64,000 bases of DNA. It comes from JADJNY01 sp046349615 (lineage in GTDB: Bacteria > Planctomycetota > UBA1135 > GCA-002686595). The DNA is taken from the NCBI GenBank assembly GCA_046349615.1, contig JAXMBZ010000013.1, positions 62,001 to 126,000 of the forward strand. Direction: 5' to 3'. Below, in pieces: positions 44,684 to 53,258 of the stretch. The position numbers were made by a program, and so were the translations under genes. The notes beneath the pieces are model-generated. The model did no database searches, was not told the origin of the DNA, and worked only from the letters and a program-made list of their open reading frames with translations. Numbering within the stretch: the stretch's first letter is position 1; each line of letters opens with the position of its first letter.

Positions 44684-45052
44684 TCAGAACTTGAGGCCGC
44701 CCGCACGGGCGGCCTCGGCCAGGGCCTTGATGCGGCCGTGATACCGCGCCGAACCGCGATCGAAGATCACGCGCTCGATGCCGGCGGCCTTCGCGCGCTT
44801 GGCGAGTTCGGCCCCGACGAACGCAGCGCGTTCCGTCTTCTTCTTGCCCTTGAGGTCGGCGGAGATCGCCTTCCCCGTCGTGCTGACGTGAGCCAGGGTC
44901 CGACCGCTGGCGTCGTCGATGATCTGCGCCTGGATGTGCTTGAGCGAGCGCGTCACGGAGAGACGCGGAGCGTCCCCGGTGCGGCGCAGCTTGGCTCGCA
45001 CGCGCAGAGCGCGGCGTTCCCGGCGGTAATTCTTGCCCAGTGCTTCGTTCAT
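44684..45052 (-). CDS. rplR: 50S ribosomal protein L18
   Basis: A 122-residue 5S rRNA-binding protein: RRTGDAPRLSVTRSLKHIQA, then VIFDRGSARYHGRIKALAEA at the C-terminus. Standard position between rplF and rpsE. Confidence 0.97.
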   Translation of the reverse strand: MNEALGKNYRRERRALRVRAKLRRTGDAPRLSVTRSLKHIQAQIIDDASGRTLAHVSTTGKAISADLKGKKKTERAAFVGAELAKRAKAAGIERVIFDRGSARYHGRIKALAEAARAGGLKF

Positions 45053-45063
45053 GACGCTCTACC

Positions 45064-45609
45064 TCAGCTGCCGAAGCTCTTGCCGGCCTTGCGCTTGACC
45101 ACTTCGCCCTCGAAGCGGATGCCCTTGCCCTTGTAGGGCTCCGGCGGACGGCACTTGCGAATCGTCGCCGCCATGTGCCCGACCATTTGCTTGTCCGCGC
45201 TGATCAGGATGATCTGCGTCGGCTGGGGAGTCGAGACGGTCAGCCCCTTCGGCATCTCGAGGGTGACAGGCTTGTTGAAGCCGACGTTCAGCACGAGCTT
45301 CTGGCCCTGCGCCGCCGCGTTCCAACCGACCCCCTGGATTTCGAGGCGCTTCTCGTAGCCCTTGGTCACTCCGGTGACCATGTTGCTGATCAACGCGCGG
45401 GTCATGCCGTGGTAGGCGCGGACTTCGCGCTGTTCAGCATCTCCCTTGACCGAGACGGTGGCCTTGCTGCCGTCGACCTGGACGTCGACTTCAGGGCGCA
45501 GCTTGATCGTGAGCTCGCCCTTCGGGCCCTTCACGGTCACGACGCCGGTGGCGTTCTTGACCGTGACGCCGGTCGGGATCTCGACGGGTTTCTTGCCGAT
45601 GCGGGACAT
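45064..45609 (-). CDS. rplF: 50S ribosomal protein L6
   Basis: The 181-residue L6 starts MSRIGKKPVEIPTGV and has the second-domain signature RKCRPPEPYKGKGIRFEGE near its end. It starts 3 bases after the rpsH stop. Confidence 0.98.
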   Translation of the reverse strand: MSRIGKKPVEIPTGVTVKNATGVVTVKGPKGELTIKLRPEVDVQVDGSKATVSVKGDAEQREVRAYHGMTRALISNMVTGVTKGYEKRLEIQGVGWNAAAQGQKLVLNVGFNKPVTLEMPKGLTVSTPQPTQIILISADKQMVGHMAATIRKCRPPEPYKGKGIRFEGEVVKRKAGKSFGS

Positions 45610-45612
45610 GGA

Positions 45613-46008
45613 TCAGAACACCTCGCACAGGACCTCGCCGCCGAGCTTCTGCGCTCGCGCGGTGCGGTCGGACACGATGCCCTTGTTCGTGGAGAGCACG
45701 CGGATGCCCATGCCCCGGAGAACCGGCGGCAGTTCATTCGACGCGGCGTAGATGCGACGGCCGGGCTTGCTGACGCGCGAGATCTCGCGGATCACGCTCT
45801 CGCCCTCGTCGCCGTACTTGAGCGTGATCACGAGCGAGCTCGTCGGCTGGCCCGGTTCCACGACGTAGTCGGCGATGAACCCCTCTTCCTTCAGGATCTG
45901 GACGATCCCGACCTTGACGGTCGAGGCCGGAAGGCGAAGGGTCGTCTTCTTGATCGCATTCGCGTTGCGAATGCGCGTGCACAGGTCGGCGATCGGATCG
46001 GTCATCAT
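45613..46008 (-). CDS. rpsH: 30S ribosomal protein S8
   Basis: A 131-residue central-domain 16S rRNA binder: TDPIADLCTRIRNAN at the start and VLSTNKGIVSDRTARAQKLG near the end. The first of two adjacent ATGs (46008) has GGAGAA 7 bases upstream. In Escherichia coli S8 represses its own operon; whether this holds here is unknown. Confidence 0.98.
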   Translation of the reverse strand: MMTDPIADLCTRIRNANAIKKTTLRLPASTVKVGIVQILKEEGFIADYVVEPGQPTSSLVITLKYGDEGESVIREISRVSKPGRRIYAASNELPPVLRGMGIRVLSTNKGIVSDRTARAQKLGGEVLCEVF

Positions 46009-46024
46009 GGCGTGGTTCTCCGGA

Positions 46025-46210
46025 TCACCACGAGGCCTTGCGCATGCCCGGAATCTCTCCCTTGTGGGCGAGGTCGCGCAGGCAGATGCGGCAGATCTTG
46101 AACTTGCGATAGACCGCACGCTGACGGCCGCACATCGTGCAGCGCGTGTAGGCGCGGGTCGGGAACTTCGGCTTCCGTTGCGACTTGAGGATCCAGGTCA
46201 GCTTGGCCAT
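46025..46210 (-). CDS. rpsZ: 30S ribosomal protein S14, type Z
   Basis: The 61-residue short S14 carries two CxxC zinc pairs (CTMC at 24-27 and CRIC at 40-43) and ends PGMRKASW, the zinc-binding form. It lies between rplE and rpsH, the usual spc position. Confidence 0.97.
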   Translation of the reverse strand: MAKLTWILKSQRKPKFPTRAYTRCTMCGRQRAVYRKFKICRICLRDLAHKGEIPGMRKASW

Positions 46211-46213
46211 GGC

Positions 46214-46780
46214 TCAGCTCTTCTTGCCCTTCTGCGTGGTCTCGCGGACGGCGAACGGCATCCCGAGTTCCTTCAGGAGCGCATGGCCGCGTTCGTCGGT
46301 CCCGGCGGTGGTCACGAACGTGATGTCCATGCCCTGCGGGAACTCGATCTTGTCGAACTCGATCTCGGGGAAGACGGACTGCTCCGAGAGGCCCATGGTG
46401 TAGTTGCCGCGGCCGTCGAGCTTGTCCTTCACGCCGCGGAAGTCGCGGATACGCGGGAGAACGATCGTGATCAGGCGGTCGGCGAACTCCCACATGCGCT
46501 CGCGGCGCAGGGTGACGGAGCAGCCGATGGGCATGTCCTCGCGCAGCTTGAAGCCCGAGATGGCCTTCTTCGACTTGCGGATGACGGGCTTCTGTCCGGT
46601 GATCGTGGCGAGATCGCGCGCTGCGACTTCGACCCGGCCTTTGTTCTCGACCGCGGAGCCGACGCCCATGTTGACGACGATCTTGGTCAGGCGAGGCACG
46701 GCATGATCGTTCTCGATGCCGAACTTCTGCTTGAGCCGCGCGCGGACTTCCTGCTGATACTTCTCTCTGAGGCGTGCCAT
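46214..46780 (-). CDS. rplE: 50S ribosomal protein L5
   Basis: The 188-residue 5S rRNA-binding protein has VPRLTKIVVNMGVGSAVENK and the C-terminal GMDITFVTTAGTDERGHALL. Its stop lies 3 bases before the rpsZ ATG. Confidence 0.98.
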   Translation of the reverse strand: MARLREKYQQEVRARLKQKFGIENDHAVPRLTKIVVNMGVGSAVENKGRVEVAARDLATITGQKPVIRKSKKAISGFKLREDMPIGCSVTLRRERMWEFADRLITIVLPRIRDFRGVKDKLDGRGNYTMGLSEQSVFPEIEFDKIEFPQGMDITFVTTAGTDERGHALLKELGMPFAVRETTQKGKKS

Positions 46781-46813
46781 GGTTCTTTACGTCTCGCCGT
46801 CTTGGTGGCGAGC

Positions 46814-47098
46814 TCACTTCTTGGCCTTGGCCTTGGTCTCCGACGCACGCTTGCGCGTCGGCTTGCCGGACTTGGGATCGAGCAACATGACGTTGCTCGC
46901 ATGGATCGAACACTCGATCTGGCTGCGATCGCCCTTGGGATTCTGCTGCGTCGGCTTCTTGTGCTTCCAACGCAGGTTGATGCCCTCGACGACGACCCGG
47001 TTCTCGGTACGGAGGACGTCCTTGACCTCCCCCTCCTTGCCCTTGTCGTTGCCCGCGATAACGACGACTTTGTCGCCCTTCTTGATCTTCATCTTCAT
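46814..47098 (-). CDS. rplX: 50S ribosomal protein L24
   Basis: The 94-residue assembly initiator has a KOW motif (KKGDKVVVIAGNDKGKEGEV) and a Lys/Arg-rich C-terminus. A second in-frame ATG lies 6 bases downstream of the chosen start at 47098. The order rplN-rplX-rplE is standard. Confidence 0.97.
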   Translation of the reverse strand: MKMKIKKGDKVVVIAGNDKGKEGEVKDVLRTENRVVVEGINLRWKHKKPTQQNPKGDRSQIECSIHASNVMLLDPKSGKPTRKRASETKAKAKK

Positions 47099-47118
47099 CG
47101 GTGTCGGCTCCGTGCTGG

Positions 47119-47487
47119 TCAGACGACCTCTTGAGCCAGCGAGATGATCTTCATGAAGTTGCGCTCGCGCAGTTCGCGCGCAACCGCGCCGAAGATGCGC
47201 GTGCCCTTCGGGTTGTTGTCCTGATCGATGAACACGATCGCGTTCTGATCGAATCGGACGTAGGAACCGTCGGGCCGACGCGTGTTCTTCTTCACGCGCA
47301 CGATAACGCCCTTCGCGACGGCGCCTTCCTTGAACTCGCTCGTGGGCAGGGCCTTCTTGACCGAGACCACGACGACGTCACCGAGGCTCGCGTACCTACG
47401 ACGGGTTCCGCCGAGCACCTTGATGCACTGGCAGAGCTTCGCCCCGGTGTTGTCGGCGACGTCCAGCCAAGTCTGCATCTGGATCAT
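47119..47487 (-). CDS. rplN: 50S ribosomal protein L14
   Basis: The 122-residue L14 starts MIQMQTWLDVADNTGAK and ends FMKIISLAQEVV, normal length. Its ATG overlaps the rpsQ stop as ATGA, indicating coupled translation. Confidence 0.98.
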   Translation of the reverse strand: MIQMQTWLDVADNTGAKLCQCIKVLGGTRRRYASLGDVVVVSVKKALPTSEFKEGAVAKGVIVRVKKNTRRPDGSYVRFDQNAIVFIDQDNNPKGTRIFGAVARELRERNFMKIISLAQEVV

Positions 47488-47816
47488 GCGACACCATCCT
47501 TCTTCTTGACGCCCAGCGCACCCTCGAGCGCGGTGTCGACGCCCACTTCGGTGGTCACGACGCCGCGTTCGACGACGCGAACGAGGCGCCAACGCTTGAG
47601 CTTGCTCATCGGTCGGCAGGCCATCAGCTCGACGCGGTCACCGACGCGCGCCTCGCCCTTCTCGTCGTGGGCGTGGTACTTCTTGTTCACCCGCATGTAC
47701 TTGAGGTACTTGGGGTGCCTGTAGGTGCGCACGACCTCGACGGTGATGGTCTTCGCCATCTTGTCGCTGGTCACGATGCCTTCGATCGTGCGACGGCTAT
47801 TGCGGGGGTCGTTCAT
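47484..47816 (-). CDS. rpsQ: 30S ribosomal protein S17
   Basis: S17 with GIVTSDKMAKTITVEVVRTY and KYHAHDEKGEARVGDRVEL. At 110 residues it is longer than the usual 85-90 because of a C-terminal extension after the OB fold (from about residue 85). Confidence 0.96.
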   Translation of the reverse strand: MNDPRNSRRTIEGIVTSDKMAKTITVEVVRTYRHPKYLKYMRVNKKYHAHDEKGEARVGDRVELMACRPMSKLKRWRLVRVVERGVVTTEVGVDTALEGALGVKKKDGVA

Positions 47817-47830
47817 GGTCTTCCAGCTCC

Positions 47831-48043
47831 TCAGCGGGCCTCTTGGCCCCGGACGCCGAGCGCGCGCTCGTTGAGGATCGTGTTCGTGCGGGCGATCAGG
47901 CGACGCAGGACGCGGATGCGCGAACCGTTGGGGAGGGACTGCGTGGCGGACTTGAAGCGCAGATCGAAGAGCTCCTTCTTCATCTTCTGGAGCTCGATCC
48001 CGAGTTCGTGGTTCGTCTTGCTACGGATCTCGTCGGTCTTCAT
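47831..48043 (-). CDS. rpmC: 50S ribosomal protein L29
   Basis: The 70-residue two-helix protein at the exit tunnel rim: KTNHELGIELQKMKKELFDL and RRLIARTNTILNER. Standard position between rplP and rpsQ, with gaps of 20 and 14 bases. Confidence 0.97.
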   Translation of the reverse strand: MKTDEIRSKTNHELGIELQKMKKELFDLRFKSATQSLPNGSRIRVLRRLIARTNTILNERALGVRGQEAR

Positions 48044-48063
48044 GGGCGGGGCTCCGTGGCGGC

Positions 48064-48483
48064 TCAGGTGCTCGGCGTGCGACGCACGAGCTTGACCTTG
48101 ATGGGCATCTTGTGAGCGACCTTCTTGAAGATGGCCTTCGCCTTCTCCTCGGGAACGCCGCCGAGCTCGTAGAGAATCGTGCCCGGCTTGATCTCGGCCG
48201 CCCAGTACTCGACTTCGCCCTTGCCGGTGCCCATTCGGACCTCAGCAGGCTTCGAGGAGACCGGCTTGTGCGGGAACACGCGGATCCAGACGCGGGCAGT
48301 ACCGCCCGTCGCACGGCTCGCAGCGACGCGTCCCGCTTCGATCACTCGACCGGGGAGCCACGCATAGTCCATCGACTGGAGGCCCCAGTCTCCGAACGAC
48401 ACGCGGTTGCCTCGCGTGGCCATGCCCTTCAGGCGGCCGCGCATGACCTTGCGGAACTTCGTCCGCTTCGGCATGAGGGACAT
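48064..48483 (-). CDS. rplP: 50S ribosomal protein L16
   Basis: The 139-residue L16 near the A site has MPKRTKFRKVMRGRLKG, RVFPHKPVSSKPAEVRMGTG and the GxPEEKAKAIFKKVAHKMP C-terminal part. The ATG at 48483 shares a base with the rpsC stop (TGATG); another ATG lies 9 bases downstream. Confidence 0.98.
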   Translation of the reverse strand: MSLMPKRTKFRKVMRGRLKGMATRGNRVSFGDWGLQSMDYAWLPGRVIEAGRVAASRATGGTARVWIRVFPHKPVSSKPAEVRMGTGKGEVEYWAAEIKPGTILYELGGVPEEKAKAIFKKVAHKMPIKVKLVRRTPST

Positions 48484-49280
48484 CACGCACCTCCTTCGGG
48501 CTTCGCGGGCGCGGATGCGGGCGCGCTCGCGGCGCTGCTCGCTCCCCCACCGTAGCCACCGCCCCCGGGACCGCGCGGGCCACGCGGGCCACGCGGACGC
48601 TCGGAGCGGCCGGGACCGGCCCCGAGGCTCGCCTTGAAGTCGATCAGCTTGCCGGCTTCGATCTCGCCCTTGTAGATCCAGACCTTGACGCCGAGCACGC
48701 CGTAGGTGGTCTTCGCGAGCGCGGTTCCGTAGTCGACGTGCGCCTGCAGCGTGGAGAGCGGCACGCGGCCTTCGCGCTCCTTCGCTTGACGGGCCATTTC
48801 CGCGCCGCCGAGACGACCGTTGAGCTCGACCTTGATGCCCTTGGCACCGGCCTGCATCGTCGTCTGGATCGCGCGCTTGATGGCACGACGGAACGCCATG
48901 CGCTTCTCGAGCGCCTCGGCGATCACCTCGGCGACGAGCTTCGACTCGAGCTCCGGACGCTTCACCTCGTGCAGCGTCAGATGGCAGGTCATGCCCGCGA
49001 TCTTCTCGAGTTCCTTCTTGAGCTCGTCGACGCGCACGCCCTTGCGTCCGACGAGGACGCCCGGACGCGCGGTGTAGATGATCACGTTGACCGCCTCGGA
49101 GGTGCGCTCGATCTCGATGCGGGGGATGCCCGCCGAACCGAACTCCTTGGAGATGTGGTCGCGGATCTTCTTGTCCTGCAGGAGGAACTTGCCGAAGTCC
49201 TTCTTGTTCGCGTACCAGCGCGAGCGCCAGGGCTCGATGGTCGCCAGGCGGAAGCCCGTCGGGTGGATCTTTTGTCCCAT
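48483..49280 (-). CDS. rpsC: 30S ribosomal protein S3
   Basis: S3 lines the mRNA entry site. It starts MGQKIHPTGFRLATIEPWRS from the ATG at 49280 and contains the KH domain (GVLVGRKGVRVDELKKELEK). At 265 residues it is about 30 longer than Escherichia coli S3, owing to a C-terminal Gly/Arg/Pro-rich tail (RGPRGPRGPGGGGYGGG) and an Ala/Pro-rich end. Confidence 0.98.
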   Translation of the reverse strand: MGQKIHPTGFRLATIEPWRSRWYANKKDFGKFLLQDKKIRDHISKEFGSAGIPRIEIERTSEAVNVIIYTARPGVLVGRKGVRVDELKKELEKIAGMTCHLTLHEVKRPELESKLVAEVIAEALEKRMAFRRAIKRAIQTTMQAGAKGIKVELNGRLGGAEMARQAKEREGRVPLSTLQAHVDYGTALAKTTYGVLGVKVWIYKGEIEAGKLIDFKASLGAGPGRSERPRGPRGPRGPGGGGYGGGASSAASAPASAPAKPEGGA

Positions 49281-49284
49281 GGGT

Positions 49285-49692
49285 TCAGGCCTTCTTCGCG
49301 GGCTTGCCGCGCTTCGCCTTCGGGGCCTCTTCGATCTCCTCGAGCTCACGCACCTTCACGGTGAGGTGCGAAAGTCGCTTCGCGAACGGCATCGCGCGGC
49401 CCTGCGGACCCGGACGGAAGCGGAGGCGGCCCTGAGCGAGCGGACCGTCGTCGGCCCGGCACTCGCTGATCACGAGCCGGTTGATGTTGACGTTCTCGTC
49501 GAGGCTCGCGTTCGCGACGGCGGAGCGCACGACCTTGAGATAGAAGGATGCGCCGCGCTGCGGGGCGAACTCGAGCAGTTCGAGCGCCTCGTTCACGCTG
49601 CGACCGCGGATGAGGTCCGCGATCCGACGAGCCTTGCGCGCGGTGATCCGCGCGAAGCGGTGGCGCGCGACGAATTCGGCGGTGGAGCTCAT
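49285..49692 (-). CDS. rplV: 50S ribosomal protein L22
   Basis: The 135-residue L22 has RITARKARRIADLIRGRSV and the loop region AQGRLRFRPGPQGRAMPFAK that reaches into the exit tunnel. A Glu/Lys-rich tail of about 15 residues follows. It overlaps rpsS by four bases (ATGA). Confidence 0.97.
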   Translation of the reverse strand: MSSTAEFVARHRFARITARKARRIADLIRGRSVNEALELLEFAPQRGASFYLKVVRSAVANASLDENVNINRLVISECRADDGPLAQGRLRFRPGPQGRAMPFAKRLSHLTVKVRELEEIEEAPKAKRGKPAKKA

Positions 49693-49985
49693 GCAGCACC
49701 TCCCTCACTCGGCTTCGTCTCTTCCTTCTTGTTCGTGTGGCCGCGGAACACGCGCGTCGGCGAGAACTCGCCCAGCTTGTGACCGACCATGTCCTCGGTG
49801 ACGAACACCTTCGTGTGCGCCTTGCCGTTGTGGACCATGAACGTGTGACCGATCATCTCGGGCGTGATCGTGCTGCGGCGCGACCACGTCTTGATCGGGT
49901 TCTTCGTGCCCTTGGCAATCTCCGCCTGCACCTTCTTCCACAGGTGCTCGTCGACGAAGGGCCCCTTCTTGACGCTACGTCCCAT
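49689..49985 (-). CDS. rpsS: 30S ribosomal protein S19
   Basis: The 98-residue S19 starts MGRSVKKGPFVDEHLWKKVQ and contains RSTITPEMIGHTFMVHNGK. It starts 3 bases after the rplB stop. Confidence 0.98.
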   Translation of the reverse strand: MGRSVKKGPFVDEHLWKKVQAEIAKGTKNPIKTWSRRSTITPEMIGHTFMVHNGKAHTKVFVTEDMVGHKLGEFSPTRVFRGHTNKKEETKPSEGGAA

Positions 49986-49988
49986 GGA

Positions 49989-50825
49989 TCAGTGCGATCC
50001 CTTCTTCCTGCGGCGCAGGATGAACCTATCGGTGATGTGGTTGGGTTTGCGGGTCTTGCCACCCTTCGCAAGGACGCCCGAGGGCGAGCACGGGTGACGA
50101 CCACCGGCGGTACGGCCTTCGCCACCACCCATCGGGTGGTCGACGGGGTTCTGGGCGGTGCCGCGCACGGACGGACGGATGCCGAGGTGGCGCTTGCGAC
50201 CGGCCTTGCCGTAGCTGACGTTCTGCCAGTCGAGGTTCCCGATGCGACCGATCGTCGCGCGGCAGTTCACGTGCACCTTGCGGAGCTCGGCGGACGGGAG
50301 CATCACGATCGCGTAGTCCCCCTCCTTCGCCTGGAGCTGCGCCCAGCCGCCCGCGGTGCGACAGAGTTGACCACCGCGACCGAGGCGGAGCTCGACGTTG
50401 TGGATCTCGAGGCCGACGGGGATGTTCGCGAGCGGGAGCGAGTTGCCCGGCAGCGGCTCCGCGTTCGCGCCCGACATCACCGTCTGGCCGACCTTCAGGT
50501 CGAGCGGGGCGAGGATGTAGCGCTTCTCGCCATCCGCATAGTGCAGGAGGGCGATGTTCGCCGAGCGGTTCGGGTCGTACTCGATCGAGAAGACCTTGGC
50601 CGGGATGCCGTCCTTGTCGCGACGGAAGTCGACCACCCGGTACATCTTCTTGTTGCCGCGGCCGCGGTGCCGACGGGTGATGTGGCCGTTGTTGTTGCGT
50701 CCGCCGCTCTTGCGGTAGGCCTCGAGGAGGCTCTTCTCCGGCGTGCGGCGCGTGATCTCGGCGTAGTCCAGCACGCTGCCTTGGCGGCGGCCCGGAGACG
50801 TCGGTCGATACAGCTTGATGCCCAT
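49989..50825 (-). CDS. rplB: 50S ribosomal protein L2
   Basis: The 278-residue L2 supports the peptidyl-transferase centre. The start GIKLYRPTSPGRRQG, the core and the signature PVDHPMGGGEGRTAGGRHP with the important C-terminal histidine are present. Normal length. Confidence 0.99.
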   Translation of the reverse strand: MGIKLYRPTSPGRRQGSVLDYAEITRRTPEKSLLEAYRKSGGRNNNGHITRRHRGRGNKKMYRVVDFRRDKDGIPAKVFSIEYDPNRSANIALLHYADGEKRYILAPLDLKVGQTVMSGANAEPLPGNSLPLANIPVGLEIHNVELRLGRGGQLCRTAGGWAQLQAKEGDYAIVMLPSAELRKVHVNCRATIGRIGNLDWQNVSYGKAGRKRHLGIRPSVRGTAQNPVDHPMGGGEGRTAGGRHPCSPSGVLAKGGKTRKPNHITDRFILRRRKKGSH

Positions 50826-50845
50826 GTTCGTTCAGCTCCCGAGCG

Positions 50846-51136
50846 TCAGAGGACGTCGATGACCTGGCCCTCTTCGAGCACGACCATCGCGCGCTTCCAG
50901 GCGGGCGTCGTCCCCACGCTGTACCCACGACGGCGAACCTTCTGCGCCGCGCGGAGCGTGTTGACCTTCTTGACCTTCACGTTGAAGACCTTCTCGACGG
51001 CGGCGCGGATCTCGATCTTGCTGGCGTCGAGCGGCACGCGGAAGTGAAAGGCGTTGCGCTTGGCCGTGTCGGTCGAGCCCTTCTCCGTGATGATGGGCTG
51101 CGACACGAGCTGGTACTGGCGGTCGATCGTGCTCAC
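50846..51136 (-). CDS. rplW: 50S ribosomal protein L23
   Basis: The 96-residue L23 at the tunnel exit binds SRP and trigger factor. The GTG at 51136 is the start: a near-perfect AAGGAGGT lies 6 bases upstream, and it overlaps the rplD stop as GTGA. QPIITEKGSTDTAKRNAFHF is the L23 signature. Confidence 0.97.
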   Translation of the reverse strand: MSTIDRQYQLVSQPIITEKGSTDTAKRNAFHFRVPLDASKIEIRAAVEKVFNVKVKKVNTLRAAQKVRRRGYSVGTTPAWKRAMVVLEEGQVIDVL

Positions 51137-51765
51137 GCGGACACCTCCTTCACACCGACGCGCGTCTTGAGCGCGTCGAGGGCGGCCTTCTCCGCCACGA
51201 TGAGCCCGCCGTTGATCACGTCGAGCGCGTTGAGTTCGGCGGCCGTGCGAACCTGGACGCCGGGGAAGTTGCGGAGCGACTTCCACAGCACCTCGTTGCG
51301 CTCGCCGAGCACGAAGAGCGCCTTGCGGGGCGCACCGAGCTCCTTGAGCAGACCGCGCGCGCTCTTCGAGGACGGGGTCGAGTAGCGCGGGAGTTCCGCG
51401 ATCACGACCTCCTTGTCGAGGAGCTTGCCGGCGAGCGCCGAACGCAGCGCGACGCGGCGCTGCTTCGCCGGGGTGTGGTACGAGAAATCGCGCGGGTGCG
51501 GACCGAAGATCGTGCCGCCCTTGCGCCACAGCGGCGACTTCTTGTCGCCGGCGCGAGCGCGACCGGTGTGCTTCTGCTTCCACGGCTTCTTGCCGGAACC
51601 GTGGACCTCGCTGCGCGTCTTGACCTTGGCCGTGCCCTGGCGTTGGTTCGCCTGGTACATCACGACCGCGTCCTTGAGAGTGCGGAAGAAGACCTTCTCG
51701 CCGAAGGGCTTCGTGTCGAACTCGATCTGGCCGAGCTTGCCGGCCGAGTAGCTCTGGACCTTCAT
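51133..51765 (-). CDS. rplD: 50S ribosomal protein L4
   Basis: The 210-residue L4 has the tunnel loop region (RSEVHGSGKKPWKQKHTGRA) and FGPHPRDFSYHTPAKQRRVA. In Escherichia coli L4 represses the S10 operon; no equivalent leader was identified here. It starts 6 bases after the rplC stop. Confidence 0.98.
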   Translation of the reverse strand: MKVQSYSAGKLGQIEFDTKPFGEKVFFRTLKDAVVMYQANQRQGTAKVKTRSEVHGSGKKPWKQKHTGRARAGDKKSPLWRKGGTIFGPHPRDFSYHTPAKQRRVALRSALAGKLLDKEVVIAELPRYSTPSSKSARGLLKELGAPRKALFVLGERNEVLWKSLRNFPGVQVRTAAELNALDVINGGLIVAEKAALDALKTRVGVKEVSA

Positions 51766-51771
51766 GGCGGA

Positions 51772-52479
51772 CTACTTCTTCTTCTCCTGCTTGGCCGGAG
51801 CGGCACCCTTGGCGCCAGCGGCCGCCTTCGGCTGCTGCGGGGGAGCCTTCCTGTGCGGAGGCGTGCGCGCCGTCTGGACCTCGACGAAGCCGTCGTTGGG
51901 GCCCGCGACCGAGCCCTTGAGGAAGAGCAGGTTGCGCTCGAGATCGATGCGGACGACCGTGAGGTTCTTCGAGGTCTCGCGCGAGTTGCCGTAGTGGCCG
52001 CCGAGGCGCTTGCCCTTGACGACCTTGCCGATGCGCTTGCTCGCGAGCGAGCCCGGGTCGCGCACGTTCATGCAGCCGTGCGTTTCGGGGCCGCGGTTGA
52101 AGCCGTGGCGCTTGATGGTGCCCGCGTAGCCGCGGCCCTTCATCGTGCCGACCACGTCGACCTTGTCCCCCACCTTGAACACGTCGCAGCGCAGCGTGTC
52201 GCCGACCTTCATCGCGGCGGGAGCGGTGAGCCGCTCCTCGCGCAAGAAGCGTTTCGGCGCCACGCTGATCTTCCGGAACGCGCCGAGTTGCGGCTTGGCG
52301 CAGCGCTTGTCGGAGATGTCCTCGAAGCCGAGTTGGACGGCGTCGTAGCCTTCCTTGTCCTTCGTGCGCACGTGCGTGACGACACACGGACCGGCGGCGA
52401 CCACCGTCACTCCGGTGACGGTGCCGTCCTCAGCGAAGAGCTGAGTCATTCCGAGCTTTCGTCCTAGGATCAGCGTCAT
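51772..52479 (-). CDS. rplC: 50S ribosomal protein L3
   Basis: The 235-residue L3 starts MTLILGRKLGMTQLFAEDG and has RHGFNRGPETHGCMNVRDPG and GHYGNSRETSKNLTVVRID. The last 35 residues are a Pro/Ala/Lys-rich extension. The ATG at 52479 has GAGGA upstream. The gap to rpsJ is unusually long, 255 bases. Confidence 0.98.
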   Translation of the reverse strand: MTLILGRKLGMTQLFAEDGTVTGVTVVAAGPCVVTHVRTKDKEGYDAVQLGFEDISDKRCAKPQLGAFRKISVAPKRFLREERLTAPAAMKVGDTLRCDVFKVGDKVDVVGTMKGRGYAGTIKRHGFNRGPETHGCMNVRDPGSLASKRIGKVVKGKRLGGHYGNSRETSKNLTVVRIDLERNLLFLKGSVAGPNDGFVEVQTARTPPHRKAPPQQPKAAAGAKGAAPAKQEKKK

Positions 52480-52734
52480 GATTCCTCGAACTCGCGTGGT
52501 TCGCCGGTTCGACCAGGTTCCACTCCACGGCGGAGTGAACGAACGCCTGGCCACGCGGCGGCGCATGCGGGGCGCGGGCCCCCATGCGACAGAGCCCCGC
52601 GCGCCGCAGCCGAAGCCGCGCGTTGCGGAGCGAGAATCGTCGAAGTCGTAAAGAGCTGCGGGGGATCGGGGCGGAGCACGCGGCTCCGTCCAACGCACAC
52701 GCCGTCGCAGCGACGGCGCGCACGCTCTCGGCGC
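52480..52734. other. Long gap between rpsJ and rplC with a hairpin
   Basis: In most S10 operons rpsJ and rplC are nearly adjacent. Here 255 bases separate them. An 8-bp perfect stem with a CAG loop (52700-52718) lies 16 bases past the rpsJ stop without a T-run. A 74-codon frame overlaps the rplC start by ATGA but begins with GTG and is Arg/Ala-rich like a shadow, so it is not called. Confidence 0.5.
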
Positions 52735-53040
<306 letters not shown>

Positions 53041-53160
53041 GGGCTCGTGCGCGTTGCGGATGCGGTCCGGGTCGGGTCGTGATGCTCTCGCCCTCCGGAG
53101 GATCCCTGGTCCAGGCCGCGCGCGGCCCGATTCGGGGTCCGGAGAGTGATAGGGGCGAGG

Positions 53161-53189
53161 ACGATACCCTTCGCCCCCCTACCCGTCAA
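53161..53189 (-). promoter_or_regulatory. Sigma70-like promoter of the S10-spc-alpha cluster
   Basis: On the minus strand TTGACG (53184-53189), 17 bases, TATCGT (53161-53166). The predicted start near 53154 gives a leader of about 113 bases before rpsJ. It lies in the short gap after fusA, so the ribosomal run need not depend on fusA transcription. Confidence 0.8.
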
Positions 53190-53227
53190 GGGTCTAGACA
53201 CGAGACTCGAACGAACTCGGATGGATT

Positions 53228-53246
53228 CGCGGTCCCCGCGACCGCG
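53228..53246 (-). terminator. Hairpin after fusA
   Basis: A 6-bp CGCGGT/ACCGCG stem with a 7-nt loop lies 12 bases past the fusA stop. No T-run follows. Weak terminator candidate upstream of the rpsJ promoter. Confidence 0.4.
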
Positions 53247-53258
53247 GAACGCGCGCGC

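Noticed and set aside
52476..52700. 74-codon minus-strand frame overlapping the rplC start by ATGA
   Set aside because: It needs a GTG start with no ribosome site, its product is Arg/Ala/Pro-rich like other shadows, and no family is recognised.
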